Shown here piece after piece: positions 32,969 through 45,939 of a DNA stretch of 64,000 nucleotides. The position numbers were made by a program, and so were the translations under genes. The number at the start of each line of letters is the position of its first letter. Position 1 is the stretch's first letter. This DNA is from Liolophura sinensis (taxonomy: Eukaryota; Mollusca; Polyplacophora; Chitonida; Chitonidae). The notes beneath the pieces were generated by a model, which was not told where the DNA came from, ran no database searches, and saw only the letters and a list, made by a program, of their open reading frames with translations. Location: NCBI RefSeq assembly GCF_032854445.1, contig NC_088296.1, forward strand, positions 14,443,623 through 14,507,622, in the 5' to 3' direction.

Positions 32969-35900
32969 TTATGGGGTTTGTTCAATCAGACGACCGTTCA
33001 GTTTTTGAATCGGGCGGATATTGTCCAGAATTCTTGACAGACATTTCCGGTAGATGGTGAGCTGAAAAGGAGAAAGAAAACAAGGTAAAAAAAACAAGGT
33101 ATAAGACAAAGCGTACTTCATTTATTTGTTCTTTTTATTGGTGTGATACGCCGTACTCAAGAATATTTCACTTATACGATTGCGGCCAGCATTGTGAGGA
33201 GAGGAAACCGGGCAGAGCTCTGGGAAAACATACGACCATCCGGGTACTTCACTTCAGAAGCCAACCTATCAAAATAATTATTCTAAGATCTGTCACCCGT
33301 GTAAGTTGTATTTGCTCACGTAGAATATAACATTTCTTCTAAAGCTTGCTGTCTCACTCATATTATGTATCAAACACACCAGCTTAGACACCGTCTTAAC
33401 TACCCATTTCGGAGGTCTCTGTGACCGAGGTGATTAGCACGAAAGCGCGGCTCATTGACCAAGGAGTAACCTCCCAATGCTGTCGTTGTCAGTTTAAATC
33501 CAATTCATGCTGGCTTCCTCTCCGGTTGTACGTGGGAAGGTCTTGCATCAACCTGCGGATGGTCGTGGATTTCCCCGGGCTATGCCCGGTTTCCTCTTAC
33601 CACGATGCTGACCGCCGTCATATAAATGAAATATTTTTCAGTACGGCCTAAAACACCAATCAAATAAATAAATAAATTAGTCATTCACGGTATATCTGAC
33701 AACACGGTGTCGGTGGCTCATAATACAAGTATCCTGTATAAGAAATGCCACTAAGGAATGTTCAGGAAAATAGTTCAGCTTCTTTGGTCACCAGATTTAA
33801 CCCTTTGCTACCCTGGCTCTTCTAAAACCATATAATGAAACAGTGACCTTACATTGCGCCTTTGATATTTAACGCACAAAACAAAACTTGAAGCGACTCA
33901 CTGGGTCCCAACTTTAAAGTATCCCATGTTTTAAAATTTCAATACAATATTGACGTGTTTCTCAAAGTGCATACGTCTTTATCTATTTCAACTGTCGTGC
34001 CTCCCACAGTTTAATTGTTTTTACTCATTTTCCATTATTTTTTTCATGTTTTTGCCGTTTTCCTAAAAAATTTGAGACCCATCCTATCAACGATTTTTTT
34101 TCCAAAATACTCGTAGCGACAGTGGAAAAATTTGTTGGTGTATTCAAACAGCTCACCTGCTTCCTTGAGATCTTCGAAAATTCCTTAAAAACAGTCCAGA
34201 CGACGCTTTCGAAACACGGTGGGTCTGTGGTTAATCCACCACGATACCTGTAGAACCTGTTGACATTCCATGGCAACAAGCCACGAAGTGCCAGTGGATC
34301 GATTTTGATGGAACTGTCTGTAAAGAAAAACCCAGAGATTAAGGAAATGATAAGATAAAAATATTGTTATGATACCAAAATCAATCTAGGGGGGGAAGGG
34401 GGGGGGGGGCTCCGTGGCTTAGTTGGTTAGCACGGTAACGCAGGGTAATGACCCAGGAGTCTCTCACCAGTACGGTGGCTGTGAGTTGAAGTCCAGCTCA
34501 TGCTGGCTTCCTCCCCGATCGTTCGTGGGAAGGTCTGTCGGCAACCTGAGGATCGTCGTGGGTTCCCCCGGGCTCTGCCCGGTTTCCACCCACCATAATG
34601 CTGGCCGCCATCGTATAAGTGAAGTATTCTCCTGTACGGCGTAAAACACCAATCAAATAAATAAATCAATCAATCTAGTGTATTGGACAAAACGTTCTCC
34701 TGAGTACATTAGGTGGATTTTTACCTTATTAAGGTTATTTCTTTTCAGGTTTGTTTGTCTAGTCTTTTACGCCGTACAGGAGAATACTTTACTTACACGA
34801 CGTTGTCCATCAAAATTGTAGAGGACACCGTACAGAGCCCAGTGGAAACGACCATTCTAAGAATGCTGGGAGACCCTCCCACCAACGACCACAGAGCCAG
34901 CCAGCATCAGCTGGACCGGGTCTTAGAGACACTAACGGCGAAATAATTTCTCAGTTTTACAGCATATTTATTGACCTTTTATTAGACATGCGTTTCATTG
35001 ATCACTGGGATCTCCCACCTTACGAGGCACGCGCCATCACGTCTTCTTAGCATAAGTATTTTAACAGCCTTATTTGTTTCTTAAAAGAGTCACATTTGAC
35101 CAATGCCGTCGCCATTATTTCACCAGGCACATACTGGCTTTCCTTTGAGCCGAACGAGGGGAGATCTGTCAGCAACCTGCAGATGTCTGTCGGCTTCCTA
35201 AGGGCTCTGTCCCGTTTCCTCCGACCATAATGCTGCCCGTCGGAGTACAATTGAAATATTATTGAGTACGGCCTAGAGCACCAATCAAATAAATCAATGA
35301 ATAAGTATTACAACATTTCTAGTTGCCTTCCAGTAGACATACCAGCTGTTGACCGCTGAGACCATTGACTTTACCATGCCTTTGCCATAATAAGTTTACA
35401 CCATGAATACTTTTTCGCTGTCATATTTTTTCTTTTAAAAAAAGACACCAGAATCCCAATAAATAAACACATTCTTACCTGGTCTTGATATTCTGCACAG
35501 TTGTCTTATTATCGGTTGTAGGGCGCTGTTGTCATTTTTACTGATCTGCACACAAAAGAAAAAAACCCCCAAAAATATGTGACATAAAGGGCAGTAAAAC
35601 ATAAATCCTTGTCATGTATAACCTACCTACAACGTAGTTAAACTCCATGGGTACACTAAACCACTGTTTGGTTCGCAACGGTCACACTTTCAGCAGTATG
35701 CTACTGTAAGACTTGTGCTAACCAGCTGAGGATACAGGCGCACTACATTATTCTGTTTTTCGCTGTGTCTTTTTAACTGCAAAATTTTGCAGGCACTGTG
35801 TTAGTTCACAAACTCACTACAGGCAAATCACTAGCAGGTTACTGGCATGCTACTAACTACTTTTTAGCGAACTTTGACATGTAAGGCGCACACATAGGCA

Positions 35901-38900
35901 ACGCAATATGCATGGCATGCTAAAATGGAAAGTATAAAAAGCAGATGTATACGTTCAGAGTAAACGGACTTCTTTTGCACACTGAAATCTTTAAAAACTT
36001 CTTAGCTGAGAAAATAAATATTCCCTTTACCTGTAAATCAGGAGATTTGGAATTATTGCAAATTTCAGATGATCAGAACGAAAATCAGGTGATCAGAATC
36101 AAATCTCCCGAAGTCATCGTTTTGACTGTGTTATGGCATGCGGGACTTTTTATTTAAACGCACTAGTGAACGGGTTTGCAAAAGTGACACAAGCAAAAGA
36201 GTTATCTTTCCCTGAATTAAAAATAATACATCTAATTACCTATGCACAGATAATGGAGAGGAAGGACATTATTACTTTGCATTCTTACAGAATGAGTAGC
36301 CGAGACTTTTAATTTATTCTTCAAATGGAATTCTTTGGCAGCTGAATTTTACTTTCTTTTACTGCAGTTGAATTTATAGCTCATTTTTTGGTAAGGATCC
36401 AAAAGCAGTACATGTACGTGTATAGTTCTGTATATTTCAATTTTGTATTTGCCTACTTCCGTCCAAAGCACACAGAATATGTATCATTCGCAATCAAAAT
36501 GTATGTATGTATGTATATATGTATGTATGTATGTATGTATGTGTGTATGTATGTATGTATGTATGTATGTGTGTATGTATGTATGCATGTATGTATGCTT
36601 GGTGAATAACATGTACTTATCACAAAATTCAGCTATATGACAACAAGAGTCAAATTGTAATTGTATACGGATTAGCGTGGTTTTCTGTTAATTGCTATTC
36701 AGAAATAAATGAGAATCGTCACCTGTTGACAAGTATGCGTTATATACCTTAAACAAAGGCGCTAGGACGGCCAAACCTTGAGGCCTATTTTTAGCCTCAT
36801 CAAAGTTGCGGTAGTCCGAGGAATAGAACACTAGATGCATCTGAAATCAACATAGAACACATATACAGGAATTTAGAACATTTACTTCTTTATAATGGGA
36901 CTCAACAAACTAAAAGCCCACATGACAACACTTAACGTAATCTCTTTTAGTTAACGGTCATAGCATGAAGATTCAAGCCCTGTCCGGTGCGGAAACAGTT
37001 TTGACAGCAACCTTCATGTGATCGTGAATTTCCTTCAGACTCCGTCCGGTTCCCTCCAATCTTAATGCTGGGTCGAGTCAAACCTAAGACTTTAACAGAG
37101 GAAGTTCTAACTTCTTCGCTTGGCGAGGAATAGACTTGTATCAGTATAATGGCTCGGGCGGGGCGCGTTACCTGCCTTCTGTAAGTCGTCTTAGTGAAAC
37201 AGCACAAAATAAAAGAGCGGTGGAAATCCGTCCTGCGACAAGGAGGTACATTACATGCACCCTAAAGATTCCTTCGTCGTTAGATGACTGAAAAATTGTT
37301 GAGTACGACGTTAAACCCCAAGCACTCACTCACTCAATCCAATCGTAATGGTGGTTGCTCTCGTACGTGTACAAATGAAGTATTTTTGATTTGCCACGTG
37401 TTAAAATCCTGATTTCGCAAATAATTATGGACATACATGTAGATTATAGACGTCGAAATGTTCTGTAGTCATTAAACAGTAAATTAGCGAAACTTGAGAC
37501 CAGTTATGTATGAAAGTTTGCCAGGTGTCGATCAAAAGAGTGTATTTTTGTTCACCTAGAAACTCTCTATGCCGTCGTGAAAAGGAAGGAAAACCCTCAG
37601 TACCGATAAGACATTATCGTATCATACAATAAGCTCTTCCGGTAGTTTGAAACAAATAGTTACAGCCAATAGGCACAGGTCGAACGAATCCATATGTTCT
37701 ACCGAGAAGCTCGTCATTTTGTTTCCAAAGACTGTTTCCAAAAATATGCACCTGTTTCGAGCGTCTCACTATTTGGATAGAAGGTTGCCAAAAGGCACTT
37801 GGCTTGTGGATACTGAGTTGGAAAATCTGCCATTTTGACCATACGCTTATGAATGTAAAGAAAGAAGTTCCCGTGCGAAAGAAGATCGTTTGCTTCGGTT
37901 TGATTCTTAACTATGTGGTAGTGTTGTTAATTCGCTGGTAAGCATGTTTGGGGATTTTCATGCTCCGATTGTGATTATTCGAGATGTCTCGAAACACCGA
38001 AGGCTCCTGTATATGTATATTACTTATCTCACATCGTATTTTTTCGAATATGTTGCATTTTAATGCTGTGCGTGTATAAGTGTGTGTGAGTGAGTGATTT
38101 TCTTGTTATAGCTGGGTGTGATTCTTACCTCAGCCGGGAAGAACCTCCTGTTGACGCTGTGCTCGGAGCCTCTGTCGTCCTTGGCACCCACGTGGAAGTG
38201 CAGCTGGTCCAGGATGTAGCTGGGGGCTGGTAACGCACCATTCCTGATCCTCACAACCTTGTTAAATCCACGGAGTTGGACTGTGCGATGTGATCAAATA
38301 TGCAATTTGTTTATGTTTGAGATAAAATGAAGACTATATATCACATATCTTGCAATTTTGCTTGAAGATATGAATTAATACTTAAATACGTCCATGTTTC
38401 CACTGTATTTAAGATATGTAGTTGCAAATAGTTTAGAATACGCTCGATTTCTGGACACCATTAAAGAGTTCCATCTATCTATTCTTTAACCTGCATGTAA
38501 CATTTGCCAAAACCGTTGGCAGGTTCTACATAATTGTGTCTTTTTATTTTTAGTCTACAACTTGCGTTATGACTTCAACATTTGACTTACTACTTACTTT
38601 GGTCGCCATTGTTGAGGAGTTCAAGTCTGTTGCGGGTGGGTTTGTTAAAGTTTAAGAAGGTGATACGTCCCAATGTGGGATTATTTACAGCCCTTCTGGT
38701 TTCAATGATGACTGGAGATTGATTGAGCCCATCACAGAAATCATCTCCAGACTCTGAAAAACAAACAGCTGACTTTGAATTCACCATTGTCACAATAACA
38801 TAAAGTCAACTCCTTTTCCCCACGCTTTCTAGACTCTCCAGTTTTTTCCATTCAAAAATGTGATCATTATGTTCTGAGACAAAAACCTCTTCAACATAAC

Positions 38901-39572
38901 CATGAAGAAAAAAATAATTAATACATTCCATATCCATTTGATCTCATGTTACAATTGTTTTTAAGACCTGGATGGACTGAGGTATGACGCAATATTGTAT
39001 GACCATCCCGAGCCAACTAATTATTGTATCGCTTCCATACTTTACATGCATGTACTTACTTACGAATTACCAGTGCGCGCTGTGCGAGTTGTAAAATATT
39101 TACTCTAATAGCCAGTGAAGATGAACTTTGGTTTGTAATGTCTATTATGGCGTTGTTGGAACTATGCCATAAAACACGCAAATGCTGGCTGCTGAAGGAT
39201 AAGAGGCCTTCCAGAGAAATTACATGTAATAGACTTGTATGAACGCTAAATTACATTGCCCCATTTTACAAAATTTCAAGTACCAAATTTTGTTAACGAC
39301 ACTTTTATCCGAGATTAAAATATCTGTCCAATAAAATGACAGTGCGTTAAATCTGTTTGAACAAATTAAAGGAAAATGATTTAAGCCCCGATTCAAAACA
39401 GTGAGAAAAGCATTGAACATTCACTGTGGTGTATTTTTTATATGGTTGGGTCCAAAAATGAGGGGGATGGGGCTGACCTCTGCTCTCCATCACACATTTG
39501 AAAATATATATTATTACCTGCAAGACACAGAGATCCGCAAATGGCCAGAATGATGGACAACTTCGACATCAT
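32969..39572 (-). CDS. Secreted alpha-carbonic anhydrase, gene 1 (7 exons, 258 aa)
   Basis: Interconverts CO2 and bicarbonate outside the cell. Exons, in order: 39572-39518, 38753-38598, 38280-38129, 36840-36748, 35544-35478, 34317-34157, 33061-32969. All introns are GT-AG, phases agree, and the 777 bases stay open to TAA. Residues 1-18 are a signal peptide (MMSKLSIILAICGSLCLA). Zinc ligands are H98, H100 (LHFHVG) and H123 (MHLV); GSEH gives E110/H111. C25 and C209 fit the disulfide of secreted forms. LTTDPPCFESVVW (203-215) is the active-site Thr loop with an extra Asp. Odd: the domain lacks the first ~20 residues, the proton-shuttle His is Asp69, and the Trp after the HxH is Val101. A role in mineralisation is possible but unproven. 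Confidence 0.9.
33119..33244 (-). repeat. SINE-A fragment in intron 6 of gene 1
   Basis: TTGGTGTGATACGCCGTACT through GAGGAAACCGGGCAGAGC to CGACCATCCGGG. Confidence 0.8.
33410..33677 (+). repeat. SINE-A, full length, in intron 6 of gene 1
   Basis: Head GGAGGTCTCTGTGACCGAGG (mutated A box), body and AAATAAATAAATAAA tail all present. Confidence 0.85.
34401..34668 (+). repeat. SINE-A, full length, in intron 5 of gene 1
   Basis: Poly-G then CTCCGTGGCTTAGTTGGTTA (A-box region), GAGTTGAAGTCCAGCTCATG (B box) and a 3' tail of AATAAATCAATCAATC type. Confidence 0.9.
34745..34917 (-). repeat. SINE-A, divergent, in intron 5 of gene 1
   Basis: CTTTTACGCCGTACAGGAG and CCAGCATCAGCTGG mark a strongly mutated reverse copy. 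It shares the CAGGAGAATA variant with the copy at 34401, which suggests a local relation. Confidence 0.6.
35088..35303 (+). repeat. SINE-A in intron 5 of gene 1
   Basis: CAGCAACCTGCAGATG, CGACCATAATGCTGCCCGTC and CACCAATCAAATAAATCAAT. The head is lost. Confidence 0.75.
36500..36600. repeat. (GTAT)n microsatellite in intron 4 of gene 1
   Basis: About 100 bp of ATGT/GTAT repeats with a few GTGT interruptions. Frames through it are not genes. Confidence 0.95.
36950..37395 (+). repeat. SINE-B nested in SINE-A, intron 3 of gene 1
   Basis: SINE-A body (GACAGCAACCTTCATGTGAT, CTCCGTCCGGTTCCCTCC) stops at CCAATCTTAATGCTGG. A 5'-truncated SINE-B follows (GTCGAGTCAAACCTAAGAC to GACGTTAAACCCCAAGCAC and (ACTC)n). 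The SINE-A then resumes at CCAATCGTAATGGTGG. The two 16-bp edge blocks match at 14 of 16 sites and are the target duplication. Confidence 0.8.
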
Positions 39573-39658
39573 AAGAGCAAACTTGTACTTTCACGAACAC
39601 AGCACACGTCAGTGGAAACTATCTGTGAGAATGTGGCTGATGCCTGCATGTATCACCC

Positions 39659-39665
39659 ATTTATA
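39659..39665 (-). promoter_or_regulatory. TATA box of carbonic anhydrase gene 1
   Basis: TATAAAT on the minus strand, 87 bp before the first ATG. The surrounding GAATGG-AGG and GTATAAAT pattern recurs before gene 2. Confidence 0.6.
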
Positions 39666-40845
39666 CACTTACCCCTCCCATTCCTCGCTGATAAGAAAAG
39701 AAAAAAAATTATACATATGAAACAGAGGACAATTTTACAAGAAGCAGGTGGGTTAGTCACATCCGCATGCTAATCTCCCAAGTCCTGGATAAAGTGAAAT
39801 ACTCTTCCCTGATTTACTGTTCTGTGTTAAATTTATTTTAATTTTCTACTTATGTATGCGGAGTAGGAAATTCTGATATAGTCTTACGATATACCGTTCT
39901 GCAGGTAAATTAGGTAAGTTTTTCCGTTAGTATTGTTTTAATTATTTTTGAAAAGAGAAGATTTTCATGACAAAAAAAGTTTATTCCTAGACCATTTAAC
40001 AGATACTTGATCCTGATTGGTTAAAATTATTAAGTCCTAAAAACTCCATACAGCTTGAGCAGTCGTGGGATAAATCAGTTTTATTTACATACTTATATAT
40101 CCCGTCAAACGTTTAACCACATGTTTTTGTAACTAAATGGAATTCCTTTCCGCCCAATATACTGCTTCTAAAATCAAGTGTGCATGTAAACTACATAATT
40201 TAGAGTTAAAGTTAAATGGATAAAATTGAAAAACGTATATGGCGTTAAACATCATTGAGATCCGATCAGTGAATCAAGCTGGATAAGTCTTTGTTAGCAT
40301 TCTCCAACTGACAGGTCTAATTGATGTACATCTATCTAGTCTCCAGCAAAACATGTCACAGTATACAATCAGTCTATAGTTTTACACTTTTCTAGTTGTT
40401 TAAGATGTCTAATACACTAGGAAAACAGATGTTTAAAATTTAAACGTGTGTTAAACATATGCTTGCAACAGATAATAAACATGCTTAACATTCAACTGTA
40501 ACACACTTTTAAACATCTTTGACTAACAACTGATAATATGATCGATTTGCACAATTGCTCATATACACAGAAAATCACCCTGTCTAAGCAACACGCAACC
40601 CAAGCAACTACATAAATATAAAATCAATACAGGTATTTGTAACATAATGTATTTGTAAAATAAATCCATTTATTTATGATACAAAGACGGGTATTTAAAA
40701 AAATGAACAGACTGCTAACAGTTATTACAGTGTATAAATATAACGCACCGATAATTAGGTTTGAAAGAAAACAAAACAAGCATCAACATAATTAAGCGAA
40801 ATTCAAAAAAACTCCTTAAATAATCAACTAAAGCGTCGACCAGTG
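39666..40845. other. Upstream region of carbonic anhydrase gene 1
   Basis: No gene. AT-rich; no further motif is recognised. Confidence 0.4.
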
Positions 40846-40849
40846 ATTA

Positions 40850-41240
40850 TAACCCCTGAATAGTTGACCGTTAACCAATGGGTCTATCTGTCGATCAGTG
40901 GCCTAGTCGGCGGTACTGTTTACAGTCAATAATTGAATCAATCTGTCGAACTGTGATCTAATCGGCGGAGCAGTTGACAGTCAATAATTGGATCAATTTG
41001 TCCAACTTTGATCGAATCGGCGGACATGTTGACAGTCAATAATTGGGTCTATCTGTCTAACTGTTGACAGTCAATAATTGGATCAATATGTCGAGCTGTG
41101 ATCTAATCGGCGGAACTGTTGATAACCAATAATTGGATCAATCTGTGGAGCTGTGATCTAATCAGCGGAACTGTTGACAGTCAATAATTGGATCAATCTG
41201 TCGAACTGTGATCTAACCCGTGGAACTGTTGGCCGTTACT
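40850..41240. repeat. 55-bp minisatellite, about 7 units
   Basis: The unit is of the type GGCGGAACTGTTGACAGTC, AATAATTGGATCAATCTG, TCGAACTGTGATCTAATC. The first and last units are divergent. It lies about 1.3 kb upstream of gene 1. Confidence 0.85.
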
Positions 41241-41959
41241 CAATCCACCAGTCTGTGCACCAGTGGTAAAACCGTTTATTGTTATTCCTTGTGAGATCAC
41301 CAAGAAACACACTTCGTCTCAAAATATTTACCAGCTAATTAAAGTTTCTCCTGATAGTGTGCTGTCGTTTTGTAATATGATGCAAGCTAGTGAAAATCTT
41401 AATTTCTGTGAAGGGTACGTTAAACTAAAAAAATAAAGGCCAAATTTTTTTTGAACAGTTACCAAACTTTTCTCTCCTGAGATAAGTTATAATTATTCTA
41501 GGCTTGGCTGTTTGGTGACTTATTAATTTTCTTTTAAAACATCATCAAGAAATAAGGTCTACACTTTACACTTACAAGGTACAAATCCTTTAAGTTTATT
41601 CTTGGTATATAACGTGCAAGTCACTTTGTGGTGACACAAACCATTACAGTAGCTTCCTCTCGCGAGAGGAAATGTTTTCAAGCGTTTTAAGTAGTATTGT
41701 CGGGGTATCCGGTATAAAAACACAGACAGTTAATTGTGATGCATTTAACAGCAGCAAAACACAAATTTATCCCATGTCATTTGTTCATGTTAAGCGACCG
41801 AGATGCTAAGGACTTTATTTCTTCTTTTAATTTCAACTTTACTCAGAGATCGTGAAACTACATGCGGACGTATGCGTACAAGACAATACACCATAGCAGA
41901 TTTATTTGAGTGGTGTTTTAAGTGGTACTGAAAAAAAAGGGGAAAACGTAAGGGTAGTG
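41241..41959. other. No gene seen
   Basis: AT-rich sequence between the minisatellite and the LINE remnant. Confidence 0.4.
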
Positions 41960-43440
41960 AACAGATTAAGATTGTTGGATAAAATACATCTTTGGATATA
42001 ATATTTGATAATAAACTATCTTTTATATGTCACATTAAAATGTTTAAACCTAAATGTACGAAGGCTCTCGATATAATTAAGGTCGTGTCTAGCACTGATT
42101 GAGATGTTAACCGATCTGTACGATATTATATATCGTTTTTTAGTGACGTCTAAATTGGACTATGGGTTCATCACTTACAGTTCCGCACGGAAGTCGTGTA
42201 TCAAAAGGATTCATTGTATTCATCACCAAGGTCTGAGGCTCAACCTTAGTGCTTTTAGAGCCTCACCAGTAGAGATGTTATGCGTCGAAGCTCATGCACC
42301 TTCTTTGTATAACCGACATATTCATCTCAGCCTCCAATATGCTACAAACCTTAAAGCTCATCCAACAAACCCTGCATACGACTGCCTTTTCAATCCATTA
42401 TGTGTGGATAAATTTAATAGCTGTCTAAATTAATTTGAAGGACTGAATTGTGGAAGCCAACATCAGCCTAGAAGATATAAGTCCAGTGTCTTTCAGGAAT
42501 CTCGTCCATGGCTACTTCCAGAACCTAATTAGTAAACAAAGTTAAAATCAGTACAAATCCTCTTATATTTCATCAAAGCTTTTCTGAAATTAAGGTTAAC
42601 TATGCGGATGATAAATTTATATATGTTGATGGGCCAAAGGACGTGAAAAAAGAGTAGCGTCCGCGGTTATCTTGGAGCAGCGAGCCACCTCTCTTAGTCT
42701 TCCATCCTCTCCTTCAATCTTCTCAGCCAAAGCTATACTCCTGGGTTTTTAATGTGTTTCTTCTGGGCGTGCCCAATGGGTAATGGGTAAGCTATTATAT
42801 TCTGATGGATACCGGATCATATTGGTATCCATAGAAACACAGTCGTAGACAGGAGGCTTGAATCAAGACTGGCTTGAATAAAGCTATATCACAAATAAAA
42901 AATACCTTACACAGTCTATAAGTTAAATATGTTTAGATATATTCTCCGCCTTTGGCAGAGTGAATAAGATCTACAACCACATAATAAACTGTGCGCTATT
43001 CACCCTGTATTTGGCTATGATACTAAAGTGATGTTTCGCAGAGAACAGGTAGTTTCAACGAGGTATCGTATTCGGCATTTTCGTCTAACCCACCGTTTTA
43101 TTCTTGATGGGGGCTCTCCCCGGGAGTGTGTTGGATGTGATGCTCAATAAGGTATCAAACATGTCCTGGTTGGATGTGTGGATTTCGCCCATGCTCGGTC
43201 AACTCTATATATGCTTTCTTTGACAGCATTGCTGGCGATGCTCTCATAAAATACTTGAGGTCCCATGTCCTGTATCATAAAACATAGATTGTATTTATTA
43301 CTATTAATATTATTAATAATAACGTTTTTGATGCTCACCATCATATCGAAAACCAATCACCGTCTCGTGTTTTCAACTTGTTCTCGCATCTGTGTGGCTG
43401 AAACATTGCCGAGGTGGCGTTAAGCCATAAACATTCATTC
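41960..43440 (+). mobile_element. 5'-truncated non-LTR retrotransposon (LINE), 3' part
   Basis: The C-terminal reverse-transcriptase region survives at 42104-42433 (TSKLDYGFITYSSARKS, then LRLNLSAFRASPVEMLCVEA), preceded in broken frame by IFDNKLSF. RNase H-like pieces follow (YVDGPKD near 42625, a conserved GVPNG-type end near 42770). The terminal zinc-like segment is RLTHRFILDGG and ECVGCDAQ near 43080-43145. It ends with GGCGTTAAGCCATAAACATT and (ATTC)n at 43410-43445. This is the Jockey/CR1-like arrangement; the exact clade is unsettled. All frames are broken. Confidence 0.75.
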
Positions 43441-43445
43441 ATTCA

Positions 43446-44634
43446 TTTGTAATCAAGAACATTTCACTAATATTTTCATTATGGTGAATGGAAAACATTT
43501 ATGGGCTGGTGCGTTATGTTATGTATACTTTATATTATCCTGTAAACAAAATTGAAAAAAAAACAAGGTCAAGGTCATTTAGCCCTGAGCTTTATCTTTT
43601 ATAACATTTTGTTGCATTTGATGGTAGGAAAGTAAAATATGGCGGTCACATTAACTATATTTTAAATACAGTACTCTCATACGTGTCGAACACTCCGACA
43701 TGTCTTAGTCTCATACCCAGATTAAAACTTTAGCCTATCTTCGTCTTCTCACTGAAACTGTTTTATCAGAATACTTCCCAGATATCGCTTACACGCATCA
43801 TTCTGTTTTGTTGTGAAACGAAAAAGTGAACTACATCATTTTTCTACTCTTTGTTATTTAATTTGAAATTATGCCAAAAAGTAACAAAACGAATCAGGTA
43901 ATTGTTATGTTTTAATTTCCATTAATTCTGTCAACATCTTTAAATGGTGATTTCATGTTTCCAGAAAAAAACACACAACAAAGTAGTTATTCTGACGGAT
44001 GTCTAGTAATTCACCTTGGTTACATCAAATTTGAATTTAACGTGACGTGCCAGACACTTTCTGATACGTGGACACAAAGATACACATGTTGTTTCACGGT
44101 ACACGGGTTTTCAGCCAAACATGATCTAGTACCATTAAGAATATCGGCAATGCACCTCTATTCTTCTTACTCCCTTATATCATGATCGTCACATTACTCA
44201 AACACTGATAAAGCCTGTGGTATGTGAACACCGCATTTAGTAATGTGTTTGTGGCGTCACGGTTCAGTCCACACTACCTTACGAGATAACAAATGACTAA
44301 GTGCATGTGGATTGACGTTGAACCGAGTTTGGGATATAGGGATGACGATGCATAGCCTACAGCCAGACCACGACTGAGGCTTTGGAGACAAAAACTGTTG
44401 TAAGTAAACCTGTACACATGATTGCAAGAAATGAGAACAAACCAGCAATCGTCTTTCAAAACTATTGTTTCAGAAAATTATATTATTTTTGCAGTGGGTG
44501 TATCTTATAAACTCTCTCTTTAGACCTTTTGCCTAGAAAGTGAACAAAAGCACTTCTTTTCATCGCATTTTACAAACACTGTCTGTACGTCTATTTTTCT
44601 ATTCCAAAATGTTTCGAAAAAAAACTTTGGACAT
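43446..44634. other. No gene seen
   Basis: Short frames at 43955-44185 (+) and 44257-44459 (-) are unrecognised. Confidence 0.4.
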
Positions 44635-44985
44635 GCCCAGATAGCACAGCTGGTCGAGCGTCCGCTTCGGGAGCGTAGATCCAGCATCAGTCCTGGGTTG
44701 AGTCACACCTAAGACTTTAAAAGAGGAACTTCAAACCTCGTTTGGTGTTCAGCTTGAAAAGGATAGTGCAACGACTGGTTGACCTGTATCAGTATAATGG
44801 GTCGGGTGGGGTTCCCTACTTGGCTTTGGTAAGTCGTCTTTAGTAAAGCAGCACTAGATAAAAGAGCAGTGGAAATTAATCCTGGAAGAAAAAGGTACAT
44901 TACATACAACTTGAGGATTCCCTCGTCGTCATATGACTGAAAAATTGTTGAGCATGGCCCCAAGAAATCACTCACTCACTCAAAA
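44635..44985 (+). repeat. SINE-B, most complete copy
   Basis: tRNA-like head GCCCAGATAGCACAGCTGG (A box) and a GGGTTGAGTCACACC B-box region. Body with GTAAGTCGTCTTTAGTAAAG and GAGCAGTGGAAATTAATCC, then a tail ending in (ACTC)n at 44968-44983. The palindrome around 44720 is damaged. Confidence 0.85.
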
Positions 44986-45193
44986 TAGCTTTGTTTGTTG
45001 ATATCAATCTTACAGTCGGTCTTGTGACTGTAAGAGTCAATCTTCAGCAAAGGGCCAGTGTACACATTTTAAATTACAATAACAAAACATTTTAATTGTT
45101 GTTGTGTTTGATACTAAATCTTAAGCCATTCGATTAATATGTGCTAGGGTCTCTTTGCGTTGTTTCAATATGATCAGTTGACAATACAGCGTT

Positions 45194-45275
45194 TGGTTTT
45201 TACGCCGCACTCAAGAATATATTGACTGATGCAACGGAGACCATCATTATGGTGGGAGAAAATTTGGAGGTTACT
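45194..45275 (-). repeat. SINE-A 3' fragment
   Basis: TTTTTACGCCGCACTCAAG then CATCATTATGGTGGGAG. Confidence 0.7.
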
Positions 45276-45939
45276 GGCAGTGTTCTTCAAACACGTGTAG
45301 AAGTTCACGGGCAGCACTTTTTGGGTCCAGCGCCACAGTTGTGATCTCTGTAATCAACGCCATTTCACGTAGGACCATGAGGCTTTGGTCAAAAATATTG
45401 ATAGAACAGCGGTTGCTTACGCTTCTTTCTGTTAATCATCAAAGCAATATTGTTATGGTTTCAAAAAAGCTGCCAAACGCTTTTTAAATGGCTTGATAGT
45501 CTTCGTTTCTAACAAAAACGTACCCGATCCTTGCTGAAATTGGCTGTAAGGGAAGTTTTGCTTACTTTCAAAGCCAGAGGTACAGTGGTGATAACTGTGC
45601 CGTTATGGCTCTTGTTATTCAGACTAGGTGAAATAAATTTAACATTTCTGTTGAACTCCGAAAAATCTTTCACACGTTGAGAAAAGCTTACCCATGAATA
45701 CCCAGTTCCGGAGTATTGAATGAAAAAGTATATACAGAACTGTATTTGTGAAAACTAATCTAAACAGATGTCAGATCTAGCATTTATTAATTACTAATTG
45801 CGACAATGTCAGGATTCATATTCCACGAAATATAAATATCGAATACAATGGCGTACGAATCGGACAAAAGCTGAAACACAGAAGTTGAAAACACTCAACG
45901 AATATAACTTAATAACAAAACATCTATTTGTACGTTGAA
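45276..45939. other. No gene seen
   Basis: AT-rich sequence without recognised features. Confidence 0.4.

Noticed and set aside
36388-36640. Tyr/Val/Cys-Met repeat proteins
   Set aside because: Produced by the (GTAT)n microsatellite.
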